A DNA stretch of 64,000 nucleotides from Homarus americanus (GCF_018991925.1 NW_024736071.1:13199758-13263757), one strand, 5' to 3'. Counted from the stretch's first letter, positions 34,443-46,095 are shown. Notes: generated by a model from the sequence alone, not told the origin. A program made the numbers and translations.

Positions 34443-34820
34443 TGTCCTCCATCTGGCTCTTCCGTCCTGAATGAATACTATGCGTCAGTACATTATTCAT
34501 AGAAAATTGTCGAGTGTAGCTGAATAACGTGGTACTTTGTTAAACACAAATGAATATTGACCCCGACACCACGATTAATATTTTGGGTATACAGTACGTC
34601 ACTTCCCGAAACGACAAGTGGCAGCAACTCTTAGAACATCACGAGCACTGCCTGGCGCACGATCATATCATATCGGAAAAGCTGATTGTATCTTAGACAC
34701 ATGGCACCCCTGCGTCATACCCTGCAGCACATCGAGTGGGATTATATGTTAATTGTTTCACCTGGCACTATAGTCGTTTTATATCTCCTTATTTAATCAT
34801 GAATTCCTTAACACAAACAT
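34001..34820. other. unrecognised spacer with (GT)n
   Basis: Apart from the (GT)n at 34409-34441, I see nothing supportable here. Confidence 0.45.
34409..34441. repeat. (GT)n microsatellite
   Basis: A GT run of about 16 units. Confidence 0.97.
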
Positions 34821-34821
34821 T

Positions 34822-35228
34822 CATGATGGCCTAGGAGACGCCATTAGCCACTTATATTATTCTGGGAGACGCCATTATCCTCTTTTAATATTCTAGGAGA
34901 CGCTTTTAACCACTTATAATATCTTAGGAGACTCCATTAACCACTTATAATATTCTGGGAGACGCTATTAACCGATCATGATCTGGGATAGGCCATTAAC
35001 AGTTCATAATGCTCTAGGAGACTCCATTAACCGCCCTTAATGTTGTAGGAGATGTCATTAACTGCTCATGATGTTCTGGGAGACGCCATTAACCACTCAT
35101 GATGTTCTAGGAGATACCATTAACCGCTCATGATGGTCCTGGAGAAACGATTAACCGCTCATGAAGTTCTAGGAGACGCCATTAACCCAGGATGTTCTAT
35201 GAGATGCCATTAACTGCTCGTGATGTTC
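34822..35228 (+). repeat. 31-bp minisatellite, decayed
   Basis: About 13 units of the form CTAGGAGACGCCATTAACC plus a variable TCATGATGTT-like segment. First units (CTAGGAGACGCCATTAGCC, CTGGGAGACGCCATTATCC) are exactly 31 bp apart. Divergence between units is high, so the array is old. It ends right before the transposase-like gene. Confidence 0.9.
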
Positions 35229-35248
35229 ATGAGAAAAACACTGTTTAA

Positions 35249-36203
35249 ACTCGTAAAATACAATCTGAAGAGAAAATTATTGATAAACAGGTACAAGAAT
35301 GTGGTTTAAACTGTGCATCAGCAGCTTATTTTACATACAAAAACGGTAATTCATATCGGTCTTATGAAGGACCTATTACTGAAATATATACAGCTGATGG
35401 TAATGTTGGTGTTAAGAAACACTCCCATGAGTTTCCTGGGTTATTCTTACGTCCAATGTATGAGGTTGTTATCATTTGTGACTGAATCTTTCGTACTATT
35501 TGGTCTGACAGCAGATAAGATGACAGCATCTCACAGAAAGAGACACATTATGACCATCAGAATACCTATTTGGGATATCAATAAAGATGTATACTTGCGA
35601 CTTATGGCTATTGGTGAAGGAACAGGGAAGTATATGACTAGTCATATATTAGATTGTTTGAAGACAGTGGGGTTTACTTTGCCTTATGTAAGAAACCATT
35701 TGAGTGTGATGGCCATGGATGGCCTGTATAATAAAATTACGGAGGCTCTTAATTATGCTATAAAACTGATTCATAATGTGATGGATCAGTTTAAGTGGGG
35801 AAATAACTATGAGTTGTTACTTTCTGTTAAGGATTTGTGTGAAACATTTTATGTTCCTAGGATTTTTAAGGACATGAAGTTTACAGCATATAGTGAAACT
35901 ATGTTCACGGAATTTATATCTAATTTTAAAAGCTTAATAGCAGGTCTTGATAAGCTACCAAATAAGGAAGGATATTTGTTTCGTGACCAAATGCTAGAAC
36001 TACTGAGTTTGCCATTAGATCTTGGAGATAAGAAGACTGACATATTCTTTCAGGATATTAATTACTTTCTAAAATACAAAACTGACAATAATTTCAATAC
36101 AAACATCAGATTGTCTGATGATTGGGAATCAAATTTATCTAACTTCAGAAGCAATTTGGCACTAAGGGCGTCCCTAAGAACGATGTCAGGTCTTCGTCCT
36201 TAA
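35249..36203 (+). pseudogene. transposase-like gene with one frameshift
   Basis: Two frames form one protein. The first (35249-35484) reads IIDKQVQECGLNCASAAYF, then SYRSYEGPITEIYTADG and HSHEFPGLFLRPMYEVV. The second (from about 35475 to the stop at 36203) reads VTESFVLFGLTADKMTASHR, VRNHLSVMAMDGLYNKITEA, LCETFYVPRIFKDMKF, FISNFKSLIAGLDKLP. The layout (LTADK, then a later MAMDG acid, then a helical insertion domain) resembles RNase H-fold transposases of the hAT-like group, but the C-terminal dimerisation block is absent. The family is not named with confidence. Only one frame break suggests fairly recent decay or a low-copy gene. Confidence 0.6.
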
Positions 36204-37120
36204 CTATCAAACTGTATTCTGAATTCATTTGACAATTCTACAAAAAGTAAATACAGTTGAAGCTTTCAGCATCACTCCCAAGGAATCTTGAATGTGTAAT
36301 CTGTAAGTAGATATTTCTAACTTAAGGTACAACATAGGTATTCCCTCTCAATTTCAAATCTCACCACATGACATTAGGTAATAGGTAGTAGGCAGCTACC
36401 AAACAGGGAGATAATACCACCTGGGAATATATTGGAAGCATAATGTGTTGTCTAATGGTAGACCCTGCTGCTATATGGCATCACAAAAATTGTGACCAAG
36501 TCCCAGGTTGCTGATCTGACTTTCTGCCTCATTTACACACAATTGCAGGGTCTCAATTGTTTCTCTTACTTTACGATACGATACGAAGTCTTTAGTTAAG
36601 AGGTGAAAGAAGATTATTAGGGATTGAAGGAAAAGTGGTGAAACTGAAATACAGTAGGAGTAGAAAGAATCTGGGCTCAACCAGATCGCTTCATCTTTCT
36701 TATTGGTGTTTTGTCTTTCACAACACAACATACATATATCGTTTCTCACTATTAATATTTTTTTCATTTTTGTATTTCTTTATGGTTCTTTACTATCATT
36801 ATTATATTATTATTATTATCAGTGTTATTGTTATTTAATTTATTTTTTATTATAAATTATACTTACTATGAACTAATTATTATTATTATTGTTATTATTA
36901 TTACATTTTCGACCCTCAGGCCCCGATGTGGGTCAGTGACCTATGCCAGGGTGGGCTAATCCAGAGAGAGATATCAGTCTTGGCACCACTCGAGAGAAAA
37001 CGGACGACTCAGGCGTACGGAAGCAGTGAGAAAACTGGTGCTATGGGGGACTCAATATTGAAGGCATAGCTACATATTTTAGTAACTATGACGTGTGTTA
37101 ACTAACATGTACTATCGAGA
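36204..37120. other. unrecognised AT-rich stretch with a dispersed repeat
   Basis: TTATTA-type simple sequence at about 36785-36905 leads into a short dispersed repeat (36905-36965) described separately. No gene recognised. Confidence 0.5.
36905..36965 (+). repeat. short dispersed repeat (CTCAGGCCCC...GGTCAGTGACC)
   Basis: About 54 bp containing CTCAGGCCCC and TGTGGGTCAGTGACCTATGC recur, reversed, at 57297-57352 with few mismatches. Both copies adjoin AT-trinucleotide-rich sequence. Likely the end of a SINE or LINE family. Confidence 0.7.
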
Positions 37121-37123
37121 TCA

Positions 37124-38109
37124 GTACAAAGGGTGTTACCACAGGTAGTGTATTGGGCCCGCTGTTGTTTGTTTGTTTCATAAATGATATGCCTGACGTT
37201 GTACACTCCTCCATACAAATGTTTGCCGATGACGCCAAGTTATTTCGGGAAATTAAGAACCAAGCGGACTGTGAAGAGCTGCAGAAGGACCTCTGTGGGC
37301 TCCAGGAATGGTCGAAGGAATGGCTGCTGAGATTCAATGTCACGAAGTGTAAGAGGATGCACCTGGGGCGTACCAACGGTAAGGAGGCGTACCATATGTC
37401 CCAACGGGATGAAGAAAATGTACTAGTTGAGACTGTGTGTGAGAAGGACCTAGGTGTGTATGTTGACAATGAGCTGAAGTTCTCGGGCCATTGTGAGAAG
37501 AAGGTAAATCAGGCAAATAAATTATTGGGTCTTATAAGAAGGTCGTTCAGATATCTAGACGGTCCGTCCCTCGTGACGATCTTCAGGAGTGAAGTGCTTC
37601 CCCATCTGGAGTACTGTCACCCCATCTGGTCCCCGAGATATGCTAGGGACTGTCAGTTGGTTGAAAATGTTCAAAGGAGGGCCACCAAGCTGGTGCCTGC
37701 ACTTCGGCATCTCAGCTACCCTGCGAGATTGGAGCGCCTGAACTTGCCTAGCTTATACTACAGACGGGCAAGGGGGGACCTAGTTGAGGTTTATAAGCAT
37801 CTCAGGGGGCACTACTCAGTTGAGTGTCCTTACTTGGAGCTGGCGGACGCTCGCCCCACAAGGGGTCACAGCTCAAGATTGAAGAAGCCGCAAGTCCGGA
37901 AAACCGTGAGGGCAAACTTTTTCGGAGTGAGGGTTGTAAACTCTTGGAACAATCTACCAGAGAGTGTTGTGACGGCACCGAGTGTGAGCTCTTTCAAGAG
38001 AAGACTTGACCAACACTGGAGCGGGTTCAGGTACATTCAGGAGCCGGTGCATGCCCAGTATTTGCCAACAGTGCGTGACAGAGACGTGACCGATCGCCCG
38101 GGCGGCTAG
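37124..38109 (+). CDS. CR1-like LINE ORF2, 5'-truncated, frame intact
   Basis: Open from RT motif B (VTTGSVLGPLLFVCFIND) through the catalytic FADDAK (about 37222-37239), LQEWSKEWLLRFNVTKCK, CEKDLGVYVDNELKFSGHCE, LPHLEYCHPIWSPRYA, LVENVQRRATKLVPALR, RLERLNLPSLYYRRARGDLV and VRVVNSWNNLPESVV to a natural stop at 38107-38109. About 325 codons remain without any stop, so insertion is probably recent. The endonuclease, fingers and motif A are missing. The family recurs as a decayed copy at 16.57-17.08 kb. Confidence 0.92.
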
Positions 38110-38212
38110 CGAGCCGACCTTTTGGTGAAGAATATAAAGGAAAAGAGTCGTGACCGATCGCCCAAGCGGCTAACAAGCCGATCAGTGGCGAAGAGGATAA
38201 AAGTAAAAGTAA
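38083..38212 (+). repeat. duplicated 3' unit of the CR1-like LINE
   Basis: A unit of about 64 bp (CGTGACCGATCGCCC ... GGCTA ... AGCCGA ... GAAGA.GATAAA) occurs twice in tandem across the stop codon and 3' non-coding end. Short 3' terminal repeats are usual in CR1-like elements. The 17.0-kb relative shows one unit. Confidence 0.82.
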
Positions 38213-38254
38213 CTTCAATTAAAAACGAATACCGGACGTTTACACTCCGTGATG

Positions 38255-41200
38255 TAAGGAAATTGTTGCCATTTTTCGTTTTTGCCCCACTGCTGCCGTT
38301 ATTTACATATAAGGCAATTGTTGCCATTTTTCGTTTTCGCCACACTGCTGCCGTTAATCACATGTTAGGCAATTATTGCCATTTATCGTTTTCGCCACAC
38401 TACTGCCGTTAATTACATATAAGGCAATTGTTGCCATTTTTCGTTTTGGACCCTTTGCTGCCGTTAATCACATATAAGACAAATGTGTGCCATATTTCTT
38501 TTTCGCCCCACTGCTGCCGATAATCACATGTAAGGCAATTATTGTCATTTTTCATTTTCGCCCCTCTGCTGCCGTTAATCACATGTAAGGCAATTGTTGC
38601 AATTTTTCATTTTCGCCCCTCTGCTGCCGTTAATCACATGTAAGGTAATTGTTGCCATTTTTCGTTTTTGCCACACTGCTGCCATTAATCACCTGTAAGG
38701 TAATTGTTGCCATTTTTCGTTTTCGCACCTCTGCTGCCGTTAATCACATGTAAGGTAATTGTTGCCATTTTTCGTTTTCGGCACACTGCTGCCGTTAATC
38801 ACATGTAAGGCAATTGTTGCCATTTATCGTTTTTGCCACGCATCTGCCATTAATCACATGTAAGGTAATTGTTGCCATTTTTCGTTTTCGCCCCACTGCT
38901 GCCATTAATCACATGTAAGGCAATTGTTGCCATGTTTCGTTTTCGCCTCTCTGCTGCCGTTAATCACATGTAAAGCAAATGTTGCCATTTCTTGTTTTTT
39001 CCCCTCTGCTGCCGTTAATCACTTGCTGGCATTTGTTGCCATTTTTCGTTTTCGCCACACTGCTGCCGTTAATCACTTGCTGGCATTTGTTGCCATTTTT
39101 CGTTTTCGCCACACTGCTGCCATTAATCACAGACAAGGCAGATGTTGCCAGTTTTCGTTTTTGCCCCTCTGCTTTCGTTGATCACATGTATGGCAATAGT
39201 TGTCAATTTTCGTTTTCGCCACACTGCTGCCGTTAATCACATGTACAGTAAGGCAATTGTTGCCATTTTTCGTTTTCGCCACACAGCTGCCGTTAATCAC
39301 ATGTAAGGCAATAGTTGCCACTTTTCGTTTTCGCCACACAGCTGCCATTAATCACATGTAAGGCAATTGTTGCCATTTTTCGTTTTCGCCACTCTGCTGC
39401 CGTTAATCACATGTAAGGCAATTGTTGCCATTTTTCGTTTTCGCCACACTGCTGCCGTTAATCACATGTAAGGCAATTGTTGCCATTTTCGGTTTCGCCC
39501 TCTGCCGTTAATCACATGAGGCAATTGTTTGCCATTTTCGGTTTTCGCCCCACTCTGCTGCCGTTAATCACATGTAAGGCAATTGTTGCATTTTCGGTTT
39601 CGCCCCTTTGCTGCCGTTAATCACATGTCAGGCAATTGTTGCCATTTTTCGGTTTCGCCCCTCTGCTGCCGTTAATCACATGTAAGGCAATTGTTGCCAT
39701 TTGTCGTTTTCGCCACACAGCTGCCGTTAATCACATGTAAGGTAATTGTTGCCATTTTTCGTTTTCGCCACACAGCTGCCGTTAATCACATGTAAGGCAA
39801 TAGTTGCCATTTTTCGTTTAACGCCAAACAGCTGCTGTTAATCATATGTAAGGCAATTGTTACTATTTTTCGTTTTCGCCACACTGCTGCCGTTAATCAC
39901 ATGCTGGCATTTGTTGCCATTTTTCGTTTTTGCCACACTGCTGCCATTAATCACATGTAAGGCAATTGTTGCCATTTTTCGTTTAACGCCACAGCTGTTG
40001 TTTAATCATATGTATGCGTTTTGTTATTTCGTTTTCGCCACACCGCTGCCATTAATCACATTTAAGGCAATTGTTGCCATTTTTTCGTTTTCGCCCTCTG
40101 CTGCCGTTAATCATAACGTAGCAAATGTTGCCATTTTTTCGGTTTCGCCCTCTGCCGCCGTTAATCACATGTGTAAGGCAATTGTTGCCATTTTTTTCGT
40201 TTCGCCCCACTCCTCCCATTAATCACATGTAAGGCAATTGTTGCTATTTTTTTCGTTTAACGCCAAACAGCTGCCGTTAATCATATGTGCGCAATTGTTG
40301 CTATTTTTCGTTTTCACCACACTGCTGCCGTTAATCACATGCTGGCATTTGTTGCCATTTTTCGATTTCGCCACACTGCTGCCGTTAATTACATGTAAGG
40401 CAATTATTGCCATTTTTCTTTAGACGCCCCACTGCTGCCGTTAATCACATGTAAGGCAATTGTTGCGATTTTTCGTTTTTGCCCCTTTGCTGCCGGTAAT
40501 CACATGTAAAGCAAATGTTGCCATTTTTCGTTTATTCCCTTCTGCTGCCGTTAATCACATGCTGGCATTTGTTGCCATTTTTCGTTTTCGCCACACTGCT
40601 GGCGTTAATCACAGACAAGGCAGATGTTGCCAGTTTTCGTTTTTGTCCCTCTGCTTTCGTTGATCACATGTATGGCAATAATTGTCACTTTTCGTTTTCG
40701 CCACACTGCTGCCGTTAATCACATGTACAGTAAGGCAATTGTTGCCATTTTTCGTTTTCGCGACACTGCTGCCGTTAATCACATGTAAGGCATTGTTGCC
40801 ATTTTTCATTTTCGCCACACTGCTGCCGTTAATCACATGCTGACATTTGTTGCCATTTTTCGATTTCGCCCCACTGCTGCCGTTAATCACATGTAAGGCA
40901 ATTATTGCCATTTTTCTTTTGACGCCCCACTGCTGCCGTTAATCACATGTAAGGCAATTGTTGCCATTTTTCGTTTTCGCCACACTGCAGCCGTTAATCA
41001 CATGTAAGGTAATTTTTGCCATTTTTCGTTTTTGCCACACTGCTGCCATTAATAATGTGTAAGGCAATTGTTGCCATTTTCCGTTTAACGCCAAACAGCT
41101 GCTGTTAATCACATGCTGGCATTTGTTGCCATTTTTCGTTTTCGCCACACTGCTGCCGTTAATCACATGTTAGGCAATTATTGCCATTTTTCGTTTTCGC

Positions 41201-41690
41201 CACACTGCTGCCGTTAATCACATGTAAGGCAATTGTTGCCATTGTTCGATTTCGCCCCTCTGCTGCTGTTAATCACATGTCAGGCAATTATTGCCATTTT
41301 CGTTTCACTGCTGCCATTAATCATATGTAAGGCAATTGTTGCCATTTTCGTTTAACGCCAAACAGCTGCTGTTAATCATGCTGGCATTTGTTGCCATTTT
41401 CGTTTTCGCCACACTGCTGCCGTTAATCACATGTTAGGCAATTTGCCATTTTCGTTTTCGCCACACTGCTGCCGTTAATCACATGTAAGGCAATTGTTGC
41501 CATTGTTCGATTTCGCCCTCTGCTGCTGTTAATCATGTCAGGCAATTATTGCCATTTTTCGTTTTCACCACTGCTGCCGTTAATCACATGTGAGGCCAAT
41601 TATTTTCCATGTTTTCGCCACACTGCTGCGTTAATCACATGTAAGGCAATTATTGCCATTTTGTTTTTCGCCCCCCTTCCCCATTAATCG
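38255..41690 (+). repeat. 55-bp satellite array, about 60 copies
   Basis: The unit reads roughly GTTAATCACATGTAAGGCAA, then TTGTTGCCATTTTTCG, then TTTTCGCCACACTGCTGCC. Units differ by point changes and small indels (a CATGCTGGC variant replaces CATGTAAGGC in many). A multi-unit block at about 38970-39265 is copied at 40505-40745. From about 41280 indels become frequent. Since 55 is not a multiple of three, frames rotate and the many short open frames on both strands are artefacts. The array begins about 40 bp after the CR1-like 3' end. Confidence 0.96.
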
Positions 41691-41962
41691 CCGTAAAGGC
41701 GCTTGCGCCTCATTCTTATCGCCCGTGCCGCTGTTTATCGCCCGTAACGCGATTGCTCCACTCTTTCTTATTGACCCCTGCCGCCGTTAATCGCCGTGGC
41801 GATTGCTGCCTCTCATTCTTATCGCCCCTGCCGCCGTTAGTGCCCGTAAAGGCCATTGCGCCACTCATTCTTATTGACCCCTGCCGCGTTAATCGCCCGT
41901 AAGGTAATACCGCCACTCATTCTTATTGCCCCCTGCCGCCGTTAATCGCCCGTAGAAGGTTG
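41690..41962 (+). repeat. GC-rich variant block at the satellite edge
   Basis: Five or six units of about 53 bp in which GTTAATCGCCCGTAA and ATTGCGCCACTCATTCTTAT replace the main-array segments. The GTTAATC...GTAAGG...GCC frame of the 55-bp unit is still visible, so it is a diverged subtype at one end of the array and not an unrelated repeat. Confidence 0.85.
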
Positions 41963-42300
41963 CGCATAGGGTGGGCTGGTACGGATAGTTTATTTTTTTT
42001 TGAGTTTGAAAATCGTATCATGGTATTAATGGTGTAGTTCTATGTTCAGAATCATGTGATATCTTCATATTTGAAAGTTTTATTTTTACAGGTAAATTTT
42101 AATCTGGAAATCTTATGAAAATCTACAGACTCCCACCTTTACCAACAATTTTCACTAAATAGCTTATTTAAAGTAGTAAATGGATTAGTTAATTTAATAG
42201 GATGAAAATTATCCAGAATAGTAAACGTAATGAGATCTTGACATATTTATTAAATTTAATATCTTTTAGGAAACAAAAATCATCAAATACAAAACCGGGT
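41963..42300. other. AT-rich flank of the satellite
   Basis: No gene or repeat recognised. Confidence 0.45.
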
Positions 42301-44690
42301 TTTACTACTATTTAACGGGGTGTTGCTGCACACCATAGAGAAATATGTCTTTCTTTGCTTCTGTTTCTACTCATCACCTCCCTGCTGACCACTCTGAGCT
42401 CGATGTAGCTCTCTCCTCCTGGCTGCTGCACACGTGATCACAGCCCTCACCACTTGCTGTACAACGCCTATACTCTGGGAAGTGGAGAGGCCTACAGGAG
42501 ACATGGCATGGGTTGTCTTAGGAAAGCCTGACTTGAACATTGGTGAGGCTGTTGGTAAGAGGGGCTCACTGCCAGCTCGGGACGTTATCCAGATCTATGA
42601 GATCGTTGAGGGTCTTGGCACCTAGATTGACTTCAGGAGTCTTCCTGACCTCTAAAGGAATCACTACCAGTTCGATTCGTCATGTCCAGATCCTCTCATA
42701 AGTCTCTCATATCCAAGATCTTTTGATCAAGAACACTCTTCTCTCCTCCCTCATCCCCATTGCAGAGCATTGGTTCAGAACTGCTCTCTCGGGATGAGCA
42801 TACCAGAAGATCTCCTCACAGTCTGGGTTCTACAACTTGAAATAACCTTCCTTGGCTGACTCTCAGGAGCTCAAGCCGGAAGAGAACATGCCTCGACCTT
42901 CGGAGAACGATGACTTGACCTGGTGTTGAACCAATTTGGCAAGTAGACACTACCATGAATTGGACAATAAGTCCTGTGCTGTGAAGCTGGTCTCCTTTCA
43001 GTTTATGATGAGCCACCCAAATTTGCAGGAACCTGGTTGCCAGTAGAGCCACTCCAGAATGAGACTGGACCCATCTGCAGGCAAGCAAGTCTATCGGCAT
43101 GACCCCAGCCTTTGATGGCACTGCAAATCATGTAACTAGTACTGGTCAGTAATTGTAGGTCGCCAATGACAGCACGTGCAAGCTCAACGAGTGGAGGCCA
43201 ACTGTGATTTTTTAAAGCTCGGATTTATTTCTTTTAACTCAGTGGCAGAGTCTAGCATCTGCTAAGAAGGGATCAGACCATTTGTTGTTTGAGAGTCTGC
43301 ATCTAGCCCTGGATCAGATGTCTGAGTGGCAACTGCTATGTGGAGGTCACAAACAATCCAGACCAGCTTCTCCCAATCTTCCACGCATCCATTTGTATGA
43401 CTTCTCTTGCCACCCTGTGTTCATTGTTGGTGCTGTCCTCCAATGGCTTCCGTAGGGTCTGGTCTACGCTCTCTGAGCCAGTTTACAATGTTATCTGCCA
43501 CTATCTCAGCTGGTTTCTGATGTCATCTTTTCTGGAGGAAATGCCAAATATTTCCTCCTGGTTCACTGCAGCAGGAGTAGTGTTCCTCCTTCCACCATGG
43601 CAGGAACAACTTGTCAGAATCTCCAACTTTCAGAACACTCTAATGTCATCCTTCTCCCATCATAGAACAAACAATTGATCTCCATTTCTTTTATCCCTTA
43701 TCAACCTCTAGGTTACTGACAAGTTTCCTGAGCTCTCCTTACTTTGGTTAAGGATCTATCACCAGGTGAACATCATCAGGTGTTATCAACCACTGGCCAA
43801 TCCAGGCAGCTGTTGCTATCTCTGCAGTTTCCTCTGAGACCAGGTGTGGTGTCGTGATGCTGGCCAGAGCTATGCTCGATATCTTCTCTATTTTGAATCT
43901 TATGCCTGGAAGGTTTGGGATGAATATTTTCTGGGTTAGGACAAGTCACCATTCTCCTGGTCAGCACTTGATCAGCCATGTGGGGAAGTCATTAAACTCT
44001 GAATCAGCTTGACTCCAATCATCGCCTTTTACCTCACCCTGGCCTTCTCAAGTCCTACTTTCAGCAACTCTTTCTCTCTCTTCTGTCTCTCTGTGGCAGC
44101 TTCCTGTCTCTTGGACTGGAATATCTTTTGGCTAGAAATCATGAGGAGCCTTAAACTGCTAGTCTTCTCTCTGTGCTTTGATAAATGCCAGTCTTTATCA
44201 CAGGGAATTTCAGTTCATTTTCAGTGTAATACAGGAGATGTGGGTCTTGATTTACAAATACGATCGTGATCCAAACTCAGACAGAGAACAATTGGCACTT
44301 GCAAGTAATTATGTCAAATAACTGGTCCAGTTGTTTGGCAAAGCTGTCCTTAACTGCAAGTTTTCCTCTCCCAAGAGAGATATCTCTTGCCTTTTCCCAA
44401 CTGGCTAGCAGTCTCTCACTAATCTTCTTCTAACTTGTTATGACTGGAGGCTTGAACTGAGCGTTAGCCAGAGTGTACTGTGCCAAGACAGCTTTGGTCA
44501 TATCATTGGCAATGTCTTTGTTTGTGTAAGTTCTTTGGTTCTTTTCACTGATTTGCCTGATTAAAACACCGTATCTCAAAGCATCTCTCAATGTAGGCAA
44601 CTCCGACTTCAGGAGCTCTCTCCCAGACCCAAGATAGTATCGAGATATGATTTTGGTTCCTCGCCCTGGACACAAGCAGCCATCGCAAAT
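42300..44690 (-). pseudogene. heavily decayed minus-strand coding region
   Basis: The clearest part (44430-44675) reads LPTLRDALRYGVLIRQISEK, YTNKDIANDMTKAVLAQYTL, ANAQFKPPVI, and continues past a stop as KKISERLLASWEKARDI and FAKQLDQLFDIITCKC. I recall this arrangement from high-copy uncharacterised proteins of arthropods and cnidarians. Further down, minus-strand frames still look protein-like in short runs (for example around 43340-43680) but contain many stops. No terminal repeats or catalytic motif were found, so neither element class nor function can be named. Confidence 0.45.
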
Positions 44691-44979
44691 ATTATCAACT
44701 TATAAATGCATCAGAATCTGAAACAGAAAAAAATATTGTTAGTTGGGTTGTTAAAGAATGAAGTCAGAAAGCAATGTTCACTATTTAATTGTAATGCACT
44801 AATGCAGCTGTACGTTAGATTTTCGATAAATTTCACGCTAAAATTTACCTAGCAAAAGGTTGCAAAATATTGAAACTGAAATTATTTTCTGTTTATATAC
44901 ACTAAAATCTACCAAAAAAGTGATAGGCCATTAGTTTTAGCTGATCTTCCCTCCTATGACACACCCTAACACCGCAGGT

Positions 44980-45593
44980 TAGACACCCTAGAGCAGCTCT
45001 GCTTCTCTAAGCAGACACCAGCTCCTCTTCCTGCCCCAAGCACCACGTCCTACCGACCCCAGCACACCCGTCCTGCCTCAGACGCCGCCCCCGGCCCAGC
45101 AGTACCCCCTGCCGCTCCTCCTGATGCAGCCCCTGCTCCCGACGCGGCCAATGCGCCTGAGTGCGGACCCACACACCCCTCTTTTCTCCCTCAGGTACTC
45201 CCTGCTACTGTCCTGCACCCTGCTGCTGTAATGGACCCAGCTGCTGTCACGAGCCCTCATCCGCTTCTGCTGACGCAGCCCCTGCTCCTGACCCAGGCCT
45301 ACACACCCCAGCAGGCGCATCTGACGATTCTGTACCTGTCGCGAGTGAAGCACAACATTCATCGCCTCCACAACCCTCTTTCTCCCTCTCTTCTCCCACA
45401 GATCTTGTGTGTCTAGACAGTTGCCTCCACTAGCGGCCGGCTCATCCACACCCTTGCCGTTCTGCCTCACATGTGGCATGTACCGCCCTTTCTGCCTCAC
45501 ATGTGGCATGTACCGCCTTTTCTGCCTCACATGTGCCATGCAACCCTGCAGACAACAAGTCTCCTACACCGCCTGGAGGGAAGGGGGGAGTAT
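44980..45593 (+). mobile_element. 3' coding tail and polypurine tract of a gypsy-like element
   Basis: Pro/Ala-rich coding sense upstream of a purine run GGAGGGAAGGGGGGAG (45575-45590), which directly precedes the LTR-like sequence. Low-complexity Pro/Ala tails are common at the end of gypsy-type pol. Three tandem 30-bp units (TTCTGCCTCACATG.GGCATGTACCGCC type) lie at 45462-45545. No integrase motif is present within the piece, so the class is inferred from the LTR context. Confidence 0.5.
45462..45545 (+). repeat. 30-bp triplicate
   Basis: TTCTGCCTCACATGTGGCAT occurs three times at 30-bp spacing, the last with GTGCCAT. It encodes CLTCGMYRPF-type repeats in one frame, since 30 is a multiple of three. 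Confidence 0.9.
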
Positions 45594-46095
45594 TGTAGTG
45601 GATTTCTCCCCTACAAACGCTGTTTGTCGCTGAGTAGCCGACCCCACGAATTCCCCAGTGTACAGTATGCCTCGTGGTCTAGGTCAACCAGCGCCGCCTT
45701 ACATGACGGAGGTCAACTACTAAGCCACGCCTACCTCCGCTATTTAAGACCTGACCTAGTGGTGACCACTCTCTTTCTACCTACACCAACCAGCAAGCAA
45801 CACCTCCTCCTCCTCCTGCCTGGCGGCCCTCGCTCCCGCCGGCAACCATGGCGACCCACAAGCTGGTCCTCCTCTGAGCACCCTCACCAACCAGCTCTCT
45901 CTACATCACGCTTGTAACCACGCTGCCACTTCCCAGCACCAAGCTGCATTGTACATCCAATACAACATGTATACAGAGAGCACATCGTGAGTTTCCTTTC
46001 TCCATCCCATCCTGAGTGTGAACCAATAACCCATACCCCACAAGGTGACAATGTCTGGCATTTGTTTGTTTATTTATTTGAGGCAAGATTTGACA
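45594..46095 (+). mobile_element. probable LTR of a gypsy-like retrotransposon
   Basis: Begins TGTAGTGGATT immediately after the polypurine tract and ends TTTGACA. TATA-like CTATTTAAGACC lies near 45740. The bases after it (TTGGTGCTGAAGG) look like a primer-binding site, which belongs after a 5' LTR, whereas the polypurine tract belongs before a 3' LTR. No second LTR was found in the window and no target duplication could be tested. The 3' boundary is tentative. Confidence 0.5.

Noticed and set aside
34822..35228. CRISPR-like array with 31-bp period
   Set aside because: The whole unit repeats, with no separate spacers, and units are divergent.
38255..41166. Many short open frames rich in Phe/Leu or Asn/Gly in the satellite
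   Set aside because: The 55-bp period rotates frames; identical peptide phrases recur with the repeat and have no start or splice context.
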